A stretch of 45,013 nucleotides of DNA from positions 1-45,013 of the forward strand of contig DYLW01000021.1 in assembly GCA_020721865.1 (NCBI GenBank), read 5' to 3'. Under the pieces are notes generated by a model. That model did not search any database and had not been told where the DNA came from. It worked only from the letters and a program-made list of their open reading frames with translations. Made by a program: the position numbers and the translations under genes. This DNA comes from Leptospira biflexa. GTDB taxonomy: Bacteria; Spirochaetota; Leptospiria; Turneriellales; DYLW01. Each line of letters begins with the position of its first letter. The stretch's first letter is position 1. Shown here one piece after another: positions 26,161-37,768 of this stretch.

Positions 26161-27108
26161 ATGAACATAGTAATGGCGGGAACCGTGGCAATGGACGATA
26201 TCAAAACACCTTACGGGGAAAGGATCGGGATTATTGGGGGGTCTGCCAGTCACTTCTCCACCGCAGCATCTTTCCTCGCCCCCACATCCATCATCGGCAT
26301 TGTGGGAAAAGATTATCCGGCCCGGTATATCCAATATCTGCGGAAAAAAGGCGTGGATACCAGCGGCATTGTGCAATCCAAAGACCAGATTTCTTTTTAC
26401 TGGAAGGGCTTTTATGAAAATGACATGAATGTGGCCCACACCAATGATACCATTCTGGGGGTTTTATCCAGTTTCAATCCAGTTCTGGATGAAGAGAAAA
26501 AAAATGCCGATTTTTTATTTTTGGGAAATATTGATCCCATCATCCAGATGAAGGTATACCGGCAGATGAAAAAGCCGGTCTTTGTGGGAATGGATACCAT
26601 GAACTTCTGGATATCTTCCCGAAAAAACGAACTTTTGGCCATGATCAAAAAAGTGGATGCTCTCTTTATTAACGATGGAGAATTACGCCAGCTATCCGGG
26701 GAAGTGAATCTCATCAAAGCCGCCGGCATGATCCGGAAAAAAGGTCCCAGGATGGTGGTTGTCAAGAAAGGGGAACATGGCGTCCTCATCAGCGGCATCC
26801 TGGACGGAAAAGAATTTTTATTTTTCGCCCCGGCATATCCCACCATGATGGTAAAAGATCCCACCGGTGCCGGAGACAGTTTTGCGGGCGGATTTGTGTC
26901 ATACCTGCATCGGGTTCATGCCCGGAATGGCGGAAAACCTTTTAGTCTGGATGACATCCGCCACGCAGCGGTATGGGCCACGGCCACGGCCAGCATCTCC
27001 GTGGAAGGCTTTGCCACTTCCCGGTTTGATAAAATCACCGCAAAGGACATCCGGGAACGCTGTGATTTCCTTTACCAGTATACAAAATCTGAGCCCATGC
27101 CGGAATAA
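26161..27108 (+). CDS. PfkB-family (ribokinase-like) carbohydrate or nucleoside kinase
   Basis: A 315-residue kinase of the ribokinase fold. The substrate loop IGGSASHFSTAAS lies at about residues 25-37, and the PfkB signature DPTGAGDSFAGGF, with its catalytic Asp, lies at about 238-250. The phosphorylated sugar or nucleoside cannot be told from the sequence. A good ribosome site (AAGGAGC) lies 5-8 bases before the ATG. dciA follows after only six bases and then gyrB, so the kinase may be cotranscribed with them. Confidence 0.85.
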   Translation: MNIVMAGTVAMDDIKTPYGERIGIIGGSASHFSTAASFLAPTSIIGIVGKDYPARYIQYLRKKGVDTSGIVQSKDQISFYWKGFYENDMNVAHTNDTILGVLSSFNPVLDEEKKNADFLFLGNIDPIIQMKVYRQMKKPVFVGMDTMNFWISSRKNELLAMIKKVDALFINDGELRQLSGEVNLIKAAGMIRKKGPRMVVVKKGEHGVLISGILDGKEFLFFAPAYPTMMVKDPTGAGDSFAGGFVSYLHRVHARNGGKPFSLDDIRHAAVWATATASISVEGFATSRFDKITAKDIRERCDFLYQYTKSEPMPE

Positions 27109-27114
27109 CCTTTT

Positions 27115-29563
<2,449 letters not shown>

Positions 29564-29633
29564 ACGGAACCAGGGTTTTAATCAATGGGTCTTATTAAAG
29601 AGGTATTCCACTAATACGATTCTGGAGGATAAC

Positions 29634-30839
29634 ATGAAGATTTTTCCACAAAAACGAAACGTCAAACTCACCGGCCTGCAGTTGGTGAATATGGTCATTT
29701 TTATTTTCCTGTTAGGGGCATTTGTTTCCCCTTTTATGACATCCTGCAGCCACTCCCCGCTGGAGGTAAAGGCAGCTTCCGATAATCCGTTAAATAAATC
29801 CGATGCCATCAAAGATGCGTCCGTTCTCCAGGTTGCCCTCCGGGAAATTTATCGGGAGGTGAGCCCGGCGGTTGTCCGCATTGAAACCGAACAGGTGGTG
29901 CAGATAGCCAATCATCCTTTTATGGACGACCCCATGTTCCGCCATTTTTTCAACATACCGGAGCAGGGAAAACGCACGCAGAGACGGCAGGGTCTGGGTT
30001 CCGGATTTGTCATCACCGCAGACGGTTTTATTGTCACCAATCATCACGTGATCAGAAATGTAGATAAAATCACGGTGAAATTCCGGGATGGGAAGGAACT
30101 CCCCGGAAAAATTGTGGGGATGGATGCTACCAGCGATATTGCCCTGATCAAAGTGGAACCCAAAAGCAAGCTGAAAGTGGTGTACATTGGAGACTCGGAT
30201 AAAATTGAAGTGGGGGATATTGCCATCGCCATTGGAAACCCCTTTGGCCTTTCCAGCACATTCACCATGGGTGTCATTTCCTCCAAAAATCAGGAAGACG
30301 TGGACACCCAGGACGGAGTGCCCCGGATCCAGACAGACGCTGCCATCAATCCCGGAAATTCCGGCGGACCACTCCTCAACATACGCGGGGAAGTTGTTGG
30401 GATCAACCAGATGATCTATTCCCAATCCGGAGGCTCGGTGGGCATCGGTTTTGCCATTCCCATGAACTACGCAATGGGTGTTCTGGAAAAACTCAAAAAA
30501 GGGGAACACATCAAACCCGCCCAGATTGGCGTTTCCGTCACCAATGAAGTGACAGACGAACAGATCCAGGCTCTGGGATTGGGAAACAACAAAGGACTTC
30601 TGGTGAGTAACATACTTCTGAATTCCCCCGCGTTCAAAGCCGGAGTGCGGCAGTATGATCTGATAACCCATGTGGACGGAAAACCGGCGGATAAATTTTC
30701 TGTATTAAAAAACACCGTTCTCCGCAAGGGCGTGGGTAAAAAAATCCAGCTCACCATTCTGAGAAACTCCGGCGGTAAAATTGTCAAATTAAACATTGAC
30801 GTTGTTATTGGAGAAGCAAAACCGCAGGAGGACGGATAA
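29634..30839 (+). CDS. HtrA/Deg-family serine endoprotease with one PDZ domain
   Basis: A periplasmic quality-control protease of 401 residues. Residues about 15-37 are hydrophobic, and Cys38 in MTSCSHS could be a lipoprotein cysteine with a relaxed spirochaete-type lipobox; otherwise this is an uncleaved anchor. The catalytic triad is His138 (TNHHVI), Asp168 (TSDIALIK) and Ser243 (NPGNSGGPLLN). One PDZ domain covers about residues 300-395 (IGVSVTNEVTDEQIQALGLG, LLNSPAFKAGVRQYDLITHV). DegP has two PDZ domains, so this is DegS/HtrA-like in layout. A clear CTGGAGG lies before the ATG. It precedes coaX, with which it shares an operon. Confidence 0.93.
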   Translation: MKIFPQKRNVKLTGLQLVNMVIFIFLLGAFVSPFMTSCSHSPLEVKAASDNPLNKSDAIKDASVLQVALREIYREVSPAVVRIETEQVVQIANHPFMDDPMFRHFFNIPEQGKRTQRRQGLGSGFVITADGFIVTNHHVIRNVDKITVKFRDGKELPGKIVGMDATSDIALIKVEPKSKLKVVYIGDSDKIEVGDIAIAIGNPFGLSSTFTMGVISSKNQEDVDTQDGVPRIQTDAAINPGNSGGPLLNIRGEVVGINQMIYSQSGGSVGIGFAIPMNYAMGVLEKLKKGEHIKPAQIGVSVTNEVTDEQIQALGLGNNKGLLVSNILLNSPAFKAGVRQYDLITHVDGKPADKFSVLKNTVLRKGVGKKIQLTILRNSGGKIVKLNIDVVIGEAKPQEDG

Positions 30840-30843
30840 AGAA

Positions 30844-31635
30844 TTGGCGAAAAATTTATTATTAGCCATTGACGTGGGAAATTCCCACACCGTTTTTGGG
30901 GTGTGGGACCATAACCGATTGGTGGCCACGGCACGGTTTTCCACTCATGAAAAGAATACCTCTTATGAGTGGTTCTCTGTGGTTCTTCCCTGGTTGCGGT
31001 ACAACAATATTGAAGAAAAGGACATCCATTTTGCGGTTTTTGCCTCCGTGGTGCCCGGCCTGTCTCCGGTGATCCGCCAGATGCTGGACATGATGAAGAT
31101 ATCCGGCATTCATGAAATTACCTGGGAAAGTCCCCTTCCTTTCACGTTTGACTATGAAGATAAGAAAAATCTGGGGGCGGACAGAATAGCCAACGCGGCC
31201 GGGGGCGTCCAGTATTACGGGGATTCCATGATCATAGCGGACTTTGGCACGGCCATCACCTTCTGCCTGATTCTGGAAAAACGCTACACCGGAGGTTTGA
31301 TCACTCCCGGAATCCTGACGGCCACGGATTCTCTTTTCAAGCGGACCGCCAAACTTCCGGCCATCAGCTTCACAAAAAAGGACCATATTCTGGGAAAGAA
31401 TACTGTGGACTCCATTGAAAAGGGAGTTTACTTTGGCTTCCGGGGACTGGTGGGAGAGATTATCCATAGTTTGAAAAACCACGCCCGCTCCCTGGGATAT
31501 AAAAATATCCAGGCCATAGCCACCGGTGGAATTTCTGACAGTCTGGGTTTTGAGCATGATTTTTTTGATATCATTGATGTGAATCTCACACTGAAGGGAG
31601 CCAAAGCGGTCTATGAAATTATTTCTGAAAGATAA
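30844..31635 (+). CDS. coaX: Type III pantothenate kinase
   Basis: Phosphorylates pantothenate in the first committed step to coenzyme A; this form is insensitive to CoA feedback. TTG at 30844 gives MAKNLLLAIDVGNSHTVFGV, the typical N-terminus with the phosphate loop DVGNSHT, and a length of 263, near the family norm. Further motifs are NLGADRIANAAGG, IADFGTAITFCL and GGLITPGI. The only ribosome site, AGGAGG at 30826-30831, is about 12 bases away, a little far. No ATG gives a full-length protein. The start lies four bases after the protease stop, and the end overlaps the permease gene by 23 bases. Confidence 0.93.
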   Translation: MAKNLLLAIDVGNSHTVFGVWDHNRLVATARFSTHEKNTSYEWFSVVLPWLRYNNIEEKDIHFAVFASVVPGLSPVIRQMLDMMKISGIHEITWESPLPFTFDYEDKKNLGADRIANAAGGVQYYGDSMIIADFGTAITFCLILEKRYTGGLITPGILTATDSLFKRTAKLPAISFTKKDHILGKNTVDSIEKGVYFGFRGLVGEIIHSLKNHARSLGYKNIQAIATGGISDSLGFEHDFFDIIDVNLTLKGAKAVYEIISER

Positions 31636-32932
31636 ATTCATCGCCGTGCTTCCCCCATGGGAGCGATTCAAACCCACGATAATATCCACGCATATATTCC
31701 AGACATTTATCTGGCCGTTCTTTGTGGGGCTTTTTTTTTTCACATTCACCATTCTGGTTTTCTATTTAAAAAATTTAATCACTCGCATTATTGAAAAAGG
31801 GATGGATATTTCCTATCTTCTGGAACTGATTGCGTATTCCTCCACCTGGACATTCGGTTTTACCATTCCGATGAGTACTCTCCTGGCCATCATTATTGCC
31901 ATGGGGGGGTTGAACGGAGATTCAGAGATCATCGCCATGAGAGCCGGTGGCATCACGTATCCCCGGATTTTCCGCCCTTTCTTTATCTTTGGGGTGTTCA
32001 TCACAATCTTCCTCCTCTGGTTTAACCAGGAGGTAATTCCCCAATCCTATCATGAGATGAGGGTCATTGGCCGGAAAATCTGGGCACATGACCCCATTGC
32101 CATCCTGGAAGAAGGACAATTCACACTTCTGGATAAAACCGAAAATTCCATGCGTACCATCTATCTGGAAAAAATTGTAAAAGACAAATCCGGGGAAGAT
32201 GAAATTTTCCATATCCAGATCCGGGAGCTGGAAAAAATCGACGGAGAGATGAAAACCACCCGGTTCATCAGTGCAAAAAAAGGAAAAAAAATGCGCAAGG
32301 TGTACACCGGGGCGGACGGCAAATCCCCCCCAAAATCCATGCGTGCCCTGCGGTTATACCAAGGCTATGTTTTCACATATAATGAAAAAAATAAATCTTT
32401 CCAGCGGATTGATTTTTCCAATGGTTTCATGGATATTCACATTGCGGATAAACTCACCGATGACCTGCAATTGGACAAGGAAATGACGTCCTTCACGTTC
32501 CGGGAATTAAATACCGCCATTGACGATCTGAAAAAAAAACGTCCATTGGCCGATGGGGATCAAAAGACAAATCTGCATAAACTGCGGATGGAATTCCATA
32601 AAAGACTTGCCCTGCCCTTCGCCGCCCTCAGTTTTCTGATCATTGGATTTCCGGTCAGCATTGTGAACCGCAGAAGCGGTAAGGGCATGGGGTTGGGGAT
32701 TTCCGTAATGATCATTTTTCTTTATTTTATATTCTTTCTTTCCTCCGATGCAGTGTCAGAAAAAGGTGGACTCCATCCCATGCTGGCCACATGGCTGGGA
32801 AATTTTGTCATGGTGGCTCTGGGAGCATACCTTTATATTAAGAGAGCATCCGAAGGTGCGTTCACTCTCCTGCTCTCCCATATTGGGAAGAAAATTTCCG
32901 GTTTTTTCACCCGGAGGAACGAGCAATCTTAG
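31613..32932 (+). CDS. LptF/LptG-family permease (YjgP/YjgQ)
   Basis: A 439-residue inner-membrane subunit of the lipopolysaccharide export ABC system, which passes LPS to the periplasmic bridge. Three hydrophobic segments lie at about residues 30-55, 70-95 and 110-140, then a large periplasmic domain to about 320, then three more segments (LPFAALSFLIIGFPVSIV, MGLGISVMIIFLYFIFFL, and MLATWLGNFVMVALGAYLYI). The family hallmark FTIPMSTLLAIIIAMGGLNG and SEIIAMRAGG is present. It is not possible to tell LptF from LptG. A ten-T tract (31731-31740) lies inside the first segment. It overlaps coaX by 23 bases. Confidence 0.9.
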   Translation: MKLFLKDKFIAVLPPWERFKPTIISTHIFQTFIWPFFVGLFFFTFTILVFYLKNLITRIIEKGMDISYLLELIAYSSTWTFGFTIPMSTLLAIIIAMGGLNGDSEIIAMRAGGITYPRIFRPFFIFGVFITIFLLWFNQEVIPQSYHEMRVIGRKIWAHDPIAILEEGQFTLLDKTENSMRTIYLEKIVKDKSGEDEIFHIQIRELEKIDGEMKTTRFISAKKGKKMRKVYTGADGKSPPKSMRALRLYQGYVFTYNEKNKSFQRIDFSNGFMDIHIADKLTDDLQLDKEMTSFTFRELNTAIDDLKKKRPLADGDQKTNLHKLRMEFHKRLALPFAALSFLIIGFPVSIVNRRSGKGMGLGISVMIIFLYFIFFLSSDAVSEKGGLHPMLATWLGNFVMVALGAYLYIKRASEGAFTLLLSHIGKKISGFFTRRNEQS

Positions 32933-34022
32933 TATAATGTGCTATTAATTTCTGGTAATCCAGAAAATCCCGAGACGTTGCCTTATTCAGCATAATTCCA
33001 TAGGACTTCTGTTCTTGAGGAGGAATACCACCAGAAATTTTCTTCCAGCGGATTTCACCCCTTAATTCTAAGAGGTGTGTATTATTCATGCCGGGATTCA
33101 GAATCCAGATTGTCACCACGTCTTCCTTTTCATAATCCAGAAATGACTGGAAACTCATTCCATCCACAGAAATATCGATAACGAAGGGGGATTCAAAGGG
33201 TTCATTCAAATCCATCTCCTTGTTATACCTGGATACCCAGCAGTAGGGAATTCCTTCTTTCCGGATGGACTTCCGCCTTTCCGAATACGGCTGCTCCACA
33301 ATGTCAATGAGGGTTTCTTCCAGTTTTTTTTCATCCCAGGGCTTGGGGTAGATAAAATCCACCATGGAGAAAGAAGTGGGATTTTTTTCCAGAGCATGGG
33401 GCAATGCAGATACCACTATGATGTGAACATTGGGGACTTTTTCTTTGAGGATCTCAATAAAATCCACCGTGGTTCCGTTCTTGAGAATTAAATCCAGAAT
33501 GGCAATTTCATAATTCCGGGATAGCACTTCTGTCTCATTGTCAATGTCTGCATAGCCAAAAACATTCCCACCCAGAGCTTGAGCAATCTCCATCATTTTC
33601 ATCAGGGAAATTCGTGCGTCCTCCACAATCAGAATATTTTTATTCCGCAGAGGAAGATAAATAATTTTTTTGAAAATCGCATCCAGAGAATTACGGTTAT
33701 AGGGCTTTTCCAGAAAAAAATCCGCAAAGCCGTTCACCTCATTATCCATATTTTTTATGGATTCCGGTTTGGCTGCTATAATCACCTTCAAAGTGGAATA
33801 ATTTCGCTTGAAGAAATACAGAAATTCAATGTCTTCTCTAAGTATGGAATAATCCAGAAAAGCAACATCCCAGTTTTCCAGCAATACTTCTTCATGGGAG
33901 GGGATGGAAGTAAACGCCACCACATTGGCACTCTTTTCTTTCAGATACGACTGTACCACATCAATATTTCTTGTGAGAAGAAATATGTTTTTATTGGATA
34001 AATAGGATTCTGTGATATTCAT
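32907..34022 (-). CDS. Double receiver-PilZ protein with degenerate first receiver
   Basis: A 371-residue, soluble regulator. Residues about 1-122 form a receiver-like domain with the position of the phosphorylated Asp (Asp57, FLDYS) and Lys107 (LEKPYN), but the acidic pair after strand 1 is LLTRN, so metal and phosphate binding are doubtful. Residues about 127-242 form a normal receiver: acidic pair VED at 133-135, Asp177 (ILDLI), VVSAL and Lys227 (IYPKPW). Residues about 247-365 form a PilZ domain with R250-KSI-R254 and D283-IS-VD-G288, the two c-di-GMP-binding motifs. It lies 8 bases downstream of cheY and follows cheA, so it probably ties c-di-GMP to chemotaxis output. Confidence 0.86.
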   Translation of the reverse strand: MNITESYLSNKNIFLLTRNIDVVQSYLKEKSANVVAFTSIPSHEEVLLENWDVAFLDYSILREDIEFLYFFKRNYSTLKVIIAAKPESIKNMDNEVNGFADFFLEKPYNRNSLDAIFKKIIYLPLRNKNILIVEDARISLMKMMEIAQALGGNVFGYADIDNETEVLSRNYEIAILDLILKNGTTVDFIEILKEKVPNVHIIVVSALPHALEKNPTSFSMVDFIYPKPWDEKKLEETLIDIVEQPYSERRKSIRKEGIPYCWVSRYNKEMDLNEPFESPFVIDISVDGMSFQSFLDYEKEDVVTIWILNPGMNNTHLLELRGEIRWKKISGGIPPQEQKSYGIMLNKATSRDFLDYQKLIAHYTKIARSSG

Positions 34023-34029
34023 TCCTTTT

Positions 34030-34407
34030 TTACCGGTTTATCGCATTCATAATGGAGGAGATGAGGCGGTTTTCATCAAACGGTTTTATGATAAAATCCG
34101 TTGCTCCTGAGGTAATGGCCTCTTTGATGAATTTGGCTTCGCCCAAAGCGGACACCACAATAATCTTCGCTTTGGGGTCCAACGCTTTTATTTTCTGAGT
34201 GGCTTCAATTCCACTCATTTTTTTCATGGAAATATCCATGGTGACAAGATCTGGTTTTAACTCATTGTATTTTTCCACTGCTTCCAGTCCATCGCTGGCC
34301 TCTCCCACAATTTCAAAACCCTTGTTTTCCAGATGTTTGCGGATCACCTGTCTCATATATCCGGAGTCATCAACAATAAAAATCTTCACATTTCCTGGTG
34401 CTGCCAT
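34030..34407 (-). CDS. cheY: CheY-like single-domain response regulator
   Basis: A 125-residue receiver with nothing attached. The full phosphorylation pocket is seen: Asp13/Asp14 (FIVDDSG), Asp58 (TMDISM), Ser86 (VVSAL) and Lys108 (IIKPFD). The relatively long phospho-strand VTMDISMKKMSGIEA is of the type found in stand-alone CheY proteins that control the flagellar switch. It sits between cheA and the receiver-PilZ gene, 42 bases after cheA's stop, so the phosphoryl donor is very likely CheA. I call it CheY by position and form; the flagellar target is inferred. Confidence 0.88.
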   Translation of the reverse strand: MAAPGNVKIFIVDDSGYMRQVIRKHLENKGFEIVGEASDGLEAVEKYNELKPDLVTMDISMKKMSGIEATQKIKALDPKAKIIVVSALGEAKFIKEAITSGATDFIIKPFDENRLISSIMNAINR

Positions 34408-34449
34408 TTTTCCTTTTCTCCAATTCCTTTTCTGATGTCAATTGTTAAT

Positions 34450-37400
34450 CTATTTATCGTTAGGGATTTCCGGGATTAAAATTAATAATTTTGCTTCCAC
34501 ATCCTCACTCTGCCAGACAAACTGATTTTCAATATACAGTATCTTATACCGGGTTTCCTTAACGGCCTTACGTATTATTTCCAGTATACTTTCACCGGAT
34601 TCCACAATTTCCGGAATACCAGGTTCCACGGGAACATCCGCAATCTGGGAGAGAGAGTTTGTGTACGCACTTCCCAGAATATTGGTTACCTCCAGAATGG
34701 GATCCAGCTCAATTTGCTCCAAGGGCTCCAGATTTGCTTCCCGGAATAAAAGACCCACTATCTTCCGGGCATTTTCTCGGGTCAGGATAAAATGAATCCT
34801 GCCATCCATGGGCAGAATGGGTAGGATAAAATCAATCAGGTCAGATTCCCCTTTCTTAATAGAAGCCAGAAAGGGAACCAGCTTTTCCCCAGAGACCCTC
34901 TGGCCTTTGCTTTTATTCAAATGTATGTCCCGGGAACCGGTCAAAGCTTTAATCCCCTGGATGGCCCGGTCATTCCCCAGTCTGAGCCAGTCTTTGAGCT
35001 GCTGGAAATTCTCCGGTTCAAATACTTTCTGCAGGCGTTGCATATTCTGAATATACTTTCCGGCGTCATCAATGGCGATGGATGTTTTTTCCCGGCTGCC
35101 GGCATCAGAAACGGGGGTGGTTTTTTCTGTTTTATTCTGTTCCGCCTCTTTCAGCATGGATTCCGGCATGGGGATGTTATTTTCTGCCAGAATTTTTGCA
35201 ATCAGTTCATCCTGATCCTGCGGGATTTCATCTGCTTGTGCCGGGGTGGATTCAGCAGAAGATTCCGATGGAGTATTCCGTACATTCACCGGGGAGCTTT
35301 CCTCCGTTGTTTCCGGATGCTCCGGTTCCGGGGACACTGTTTCATCATCCTCTTCTCCGGTATCCGCAATTTTGGATTCCGGTTTTTCTTCCGGAGCAGA
35401 TTCCTGCACTGCAACAGGTTTGGAATATAAACGGATACCCCGTGCGTTTTTTTCCGCTGCCGGAATATCCAGTTTCAAGCGGGCGGAGGGATCTGCAGAA
35501 AAACCGCCGGAAGAAAACCGGTTCCGGTGGAGCTGGATAATCCCATGAACATCCAGAATCAGAATGATACTGCCATCGCCCATAATGGATGCCCCGGATA
35601 TCCCTTCAATCTGGCGGTAATTATCTGTTAAGGATTTGATAACCATTTCCTGGCGGGTGAGAAACCGGTTCACCAGAATTCCCACCAAATTGTCGTTAAA
35701 TTCCACCACAATAACCGGATATTTCTGCTGTTGCGTGTTGCCCGCAATTTCTAATATTTTATTCAGCCGAATAAGAGGAATCAGGCTGTTGCGCAACCGG
35801 ATCATCTCATTACCATCCACCATGATAATATTTTCTGCCAGGACAATCTGTGTCTCCACAATGGATGCCATGGGGATGGAAAAAATTTCCTCCTCAACAC
35901 CCACAATCAGGGCGTTGATAATGGCCAGAGTAAGCGGGAGTTTGATCAGAAGGCGGGTACCCTTCCCCGGTTCGGAGTCCAAATCAATGGTTCCGTTCAG
36001 TATTTCAATGGAGTGTTTGACCACATCCATCCCAATACCCCTTCCGGAAATATCACTCACCTCTTCTTTTGTGGAAAGACCGCTGTGGAAAATCAGATTC
36101 TGGATTTGGTCCTTATTCATGGACACGGCTTCTTCTTTGGTGATTAGATTTTTTTCCAGGGCTTTTGTGAGGATTTTCTTGAAATCCAGACCCTTTCCAT
36201 CGTCCGTGACAATAATATTGATATAATTACCTTCTTGGGATGCGTGCAGTTTCAGAACTCCAACTTTGGGCTTGCCACTCTCCACCCGATCAGCGACTTT
36301 TTCAATTCCATGGTCCACGGAGTTACGGACAATATGGGTGAGCGGCTTAATGATTTCATCCACAATTTTTTTATCTATTTCTGTATCTTCCCCGGTTATG
36401 ATCAGATTAATTTTTTTATCCGCCCGGATGGCATAATCCCGGACAAACCGCTTGAAACGGTTAAACACCTGACCGATGGGGACCAGACGGGATTTCATTA
36501 CCAGCTCCTGGATGTCCGCAGAAATGCGGAAGATCTCTTTATTTCTGTCCGCCAGCTCTTTGGAAATTTCCTGAAGCTGGGAAAATTCCCGGGTTTTTTC
36601 ATGAAGTTGGCTGAGGCCGGAATTGGCAATGACCAGCTCTCCAATATAATTCATCAGCCGATCCAGCCGGGAAACAGGAATCCGGATGGTGTCACTGGTG
36701 GATACATCCTCTTTGACTCCCCCTTCTTTTCGGCTGCTCTTTTCATTCCCATTCCGGACTCCCATCAGATGCTTCACATCCTCTTCATCCAAAACATCAA
36801 TTTTTTCCAGTAAATCCACTTTAATGGCTTCCGGGATTTCTTCCTTGGGTACGGAGGTTTTCACCCAGAAACGGATCTCCTTATCTTCCGATCCGGTGAA
36901 GATGGGTTCCTCCCATTGGGATTCCTCCGGAATAGAGGAAAGAATGGATCCAATTTCCGCTATTCTGTTCTTCACCAGAAACGCCCGGATAGCAGGTGCC
37001 TGCTCGTTGGGAGAAACCCATACCCGGATTAAAATAGCATTGGGTACATATTCCATTTCCTCAAAATCATCATGGGCATGGCCTTGGACCACTCCAGCAT
37101 TGGAATGGGGATTCTGGGGTTTTTTCTTTAACAGGGCTTCCACTTTAGCAACCAGAGATTCTGTTTCCACGGAAGTGGGCTCTCCCCCTTCCGATATTAA
37201 CTGCCCAATTTCAGAAATCCTGTCTTTGCATTCCAGCAGAGTACTGATTACATCGGTGGTAATGGGGATTTTTCCCTTCTGGAATTCCATGAAGACGCTT
37301 TCCATGGCATGTCCCAGGGAAACCAGATTGGATAAACTCAAAAAGCCCGCATTCCCTTTTATGGTATGGGCAGTCCGAAATATTTCTTCCAGAATTTCAT

Positions 37401-37536
37401 GATTATCCGGATTTTCTTCCAGTGCAATGATGGAATCATCCAGAAACCGCAGACCTTCGTTTAATTCATCCAGAAAGGCGTCCACCTCATCTTTATCCGC
37501 AACTATTGGCATATTATAAATTCGGGATTTATTCAT
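34450..37536 (-). CDS. cheA: Chemotaxis histidine kinase CheA with C-terminal CheC-like domain
   Basis: About 1028 residues. In order: Hpt with His57 (AHTIKGNAGF); a P2-like domain (AILIRVWVSPNEQAPAIRAF) at about 165-260; the dimerisation helices (VSRLDRLMNYIGELVIANS); the ATPase (HIVRNSVDHGIE, DDGKGLD, GRGIGMDVVK); a CheW domain (GVEEEIFSIPMASIVETQIV). After an acidic P/E/S-rich linker, about 200 residues follow that normal CheA proteins lack. Their second half carries D-PIL-E-VT-N (LDPILEVTNILGSAYTNSLS) and ADVPVEPGIPEIV, as in CheC/CheX/FliY phosphatases. Such enzymes dephosphorylate CheY-P. The start is uncertain: ATG at 37536 or 37512, neither with a ribosome site; the longer frame up to 37683 gives an odd Cys-rich leader that I reject. 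Confidence 0.85.
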   Translation of the reverse strand: MNKSRIYNMPIVADKDEVDAFLDELNEGLRFLDDSIIALEENPDNHEILEEIFRTAHTIKGNAGFLSLSNLVSLGHAMESVFMEFQKGKIPITTDVISTLLECKDRISEIGQLISEGGEPTSVETESLVAKVEALLKKKPQNPHSNAGVVQGHAHDDFEEMEYVPNAILIRVWVSPNEQAPAIRAFLVKNRIAEIGSILSSIPEESQWEEPIFTGSEDKEIRFWVKTSVPKEEIPEAIKVDLLEKIDVLDEEDVKHLMGVRNGNEKSSRKEGGVKEDVSTSDTIRIPVSRLDRLMNYIGELVIANSGLSQLHEKTREFSQLQEISKELADRNKEIFRISADIQELVMKSRLVPIGQVFNRFKRFVRDYAIRADKKINLIITGEDTEIDKKIVDEIIKPLTHIVRNSVDHGIEKVADRVESGKPKVGVLKLHASQEGNYINIIVTDDGKGLDFKKILTKALEKNLITKEEAVSMNKDQIQNLIFHSGLSTKEEVSDISGRGIGMDVVKHSIEILNGTIDLDSEPGKGTRLLIKLPLTLAIINALIVGVEEEIFSIPMASIVETQIVLAENIIMVDGNEMIRLRNSLIPLIRLNKILEIAGNTQQQKYPVIVVEFNDNLVGILVNRFLTRQEMVIKSLTDNYRQIEGISGASIMGDGSIILILDVHGIIQLHRNRFSSGGFSADPSARLKLDIPAAEKNARGIRLYSKPVAVQESAPEEKPESKIADTGEEDDETVSPEPEHPETTEESSPVNVRNTPSESSAESTPAQADEIPQDQDELIAKILAENNIPMPESMLKEAEQNKTEKTTPVSDAGSREKTSIAIDDAGKYIQNMQRLQKVFEPENFQQLKDWLRLGNDRAIQGIKALTGSRDIHLNKSKGQRVSGEKLVPFLASIKKGESDLIDFILPILPMDGRIHFILTRENARKIVGLLFREANLEPLEQIELDPILEVTNILGSAYTNSLSQIADVPVEPGIPEIVESGESILEIIRKAVKETRYKILYIENQFVWQSEDVEAKLLILIPEIPNDK

Positions 37537-37703
37537 GACTGTCAAGCAATAAAAACATGCACCCACTGGACATCCACATCGGCAATCAGAGACAACCATG
37601 ATTGCCCCGCACTGCCATGCAATACGCTCCGGACTGCAAATTCTGGCCAAACTCGTAATCTGACCACCCAAAAAAATGAACACTCATATTGAATAAAATT
37701 GGG

Positions 37704-37732
37704 TTTACGGCTTATGCGGATTCCATTATCTA
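37704..37732 (+). promoter_or_regulatory. Possible promoter of ahcY
   Basis: TTTACG (37704-37709) and TATCTA (37727-37732) are 17 bases apart and lie 37 bases before the ahcY ATG. It is divergent from cheA. Visual match only. Confidence 0.35.
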
Positions 37733-37768
37733 CCGTGCGAAAGGATAAACTTCAAACAAGGAACCAAT

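Noticed and set aside
37537..37683. A Cys-rich N-terminal extension of CheA
   Set aside because: The extra 49 residues have no ribosome site, no match to any CheA start, and put the Hpt histidine far from its usual position.
37684..37768. A SAH riboswitch in front of ahcY
   Set aside because: The 85-base leader has no room for the conserved core and I see no matching motif, only a promoter-like pair of boxes.
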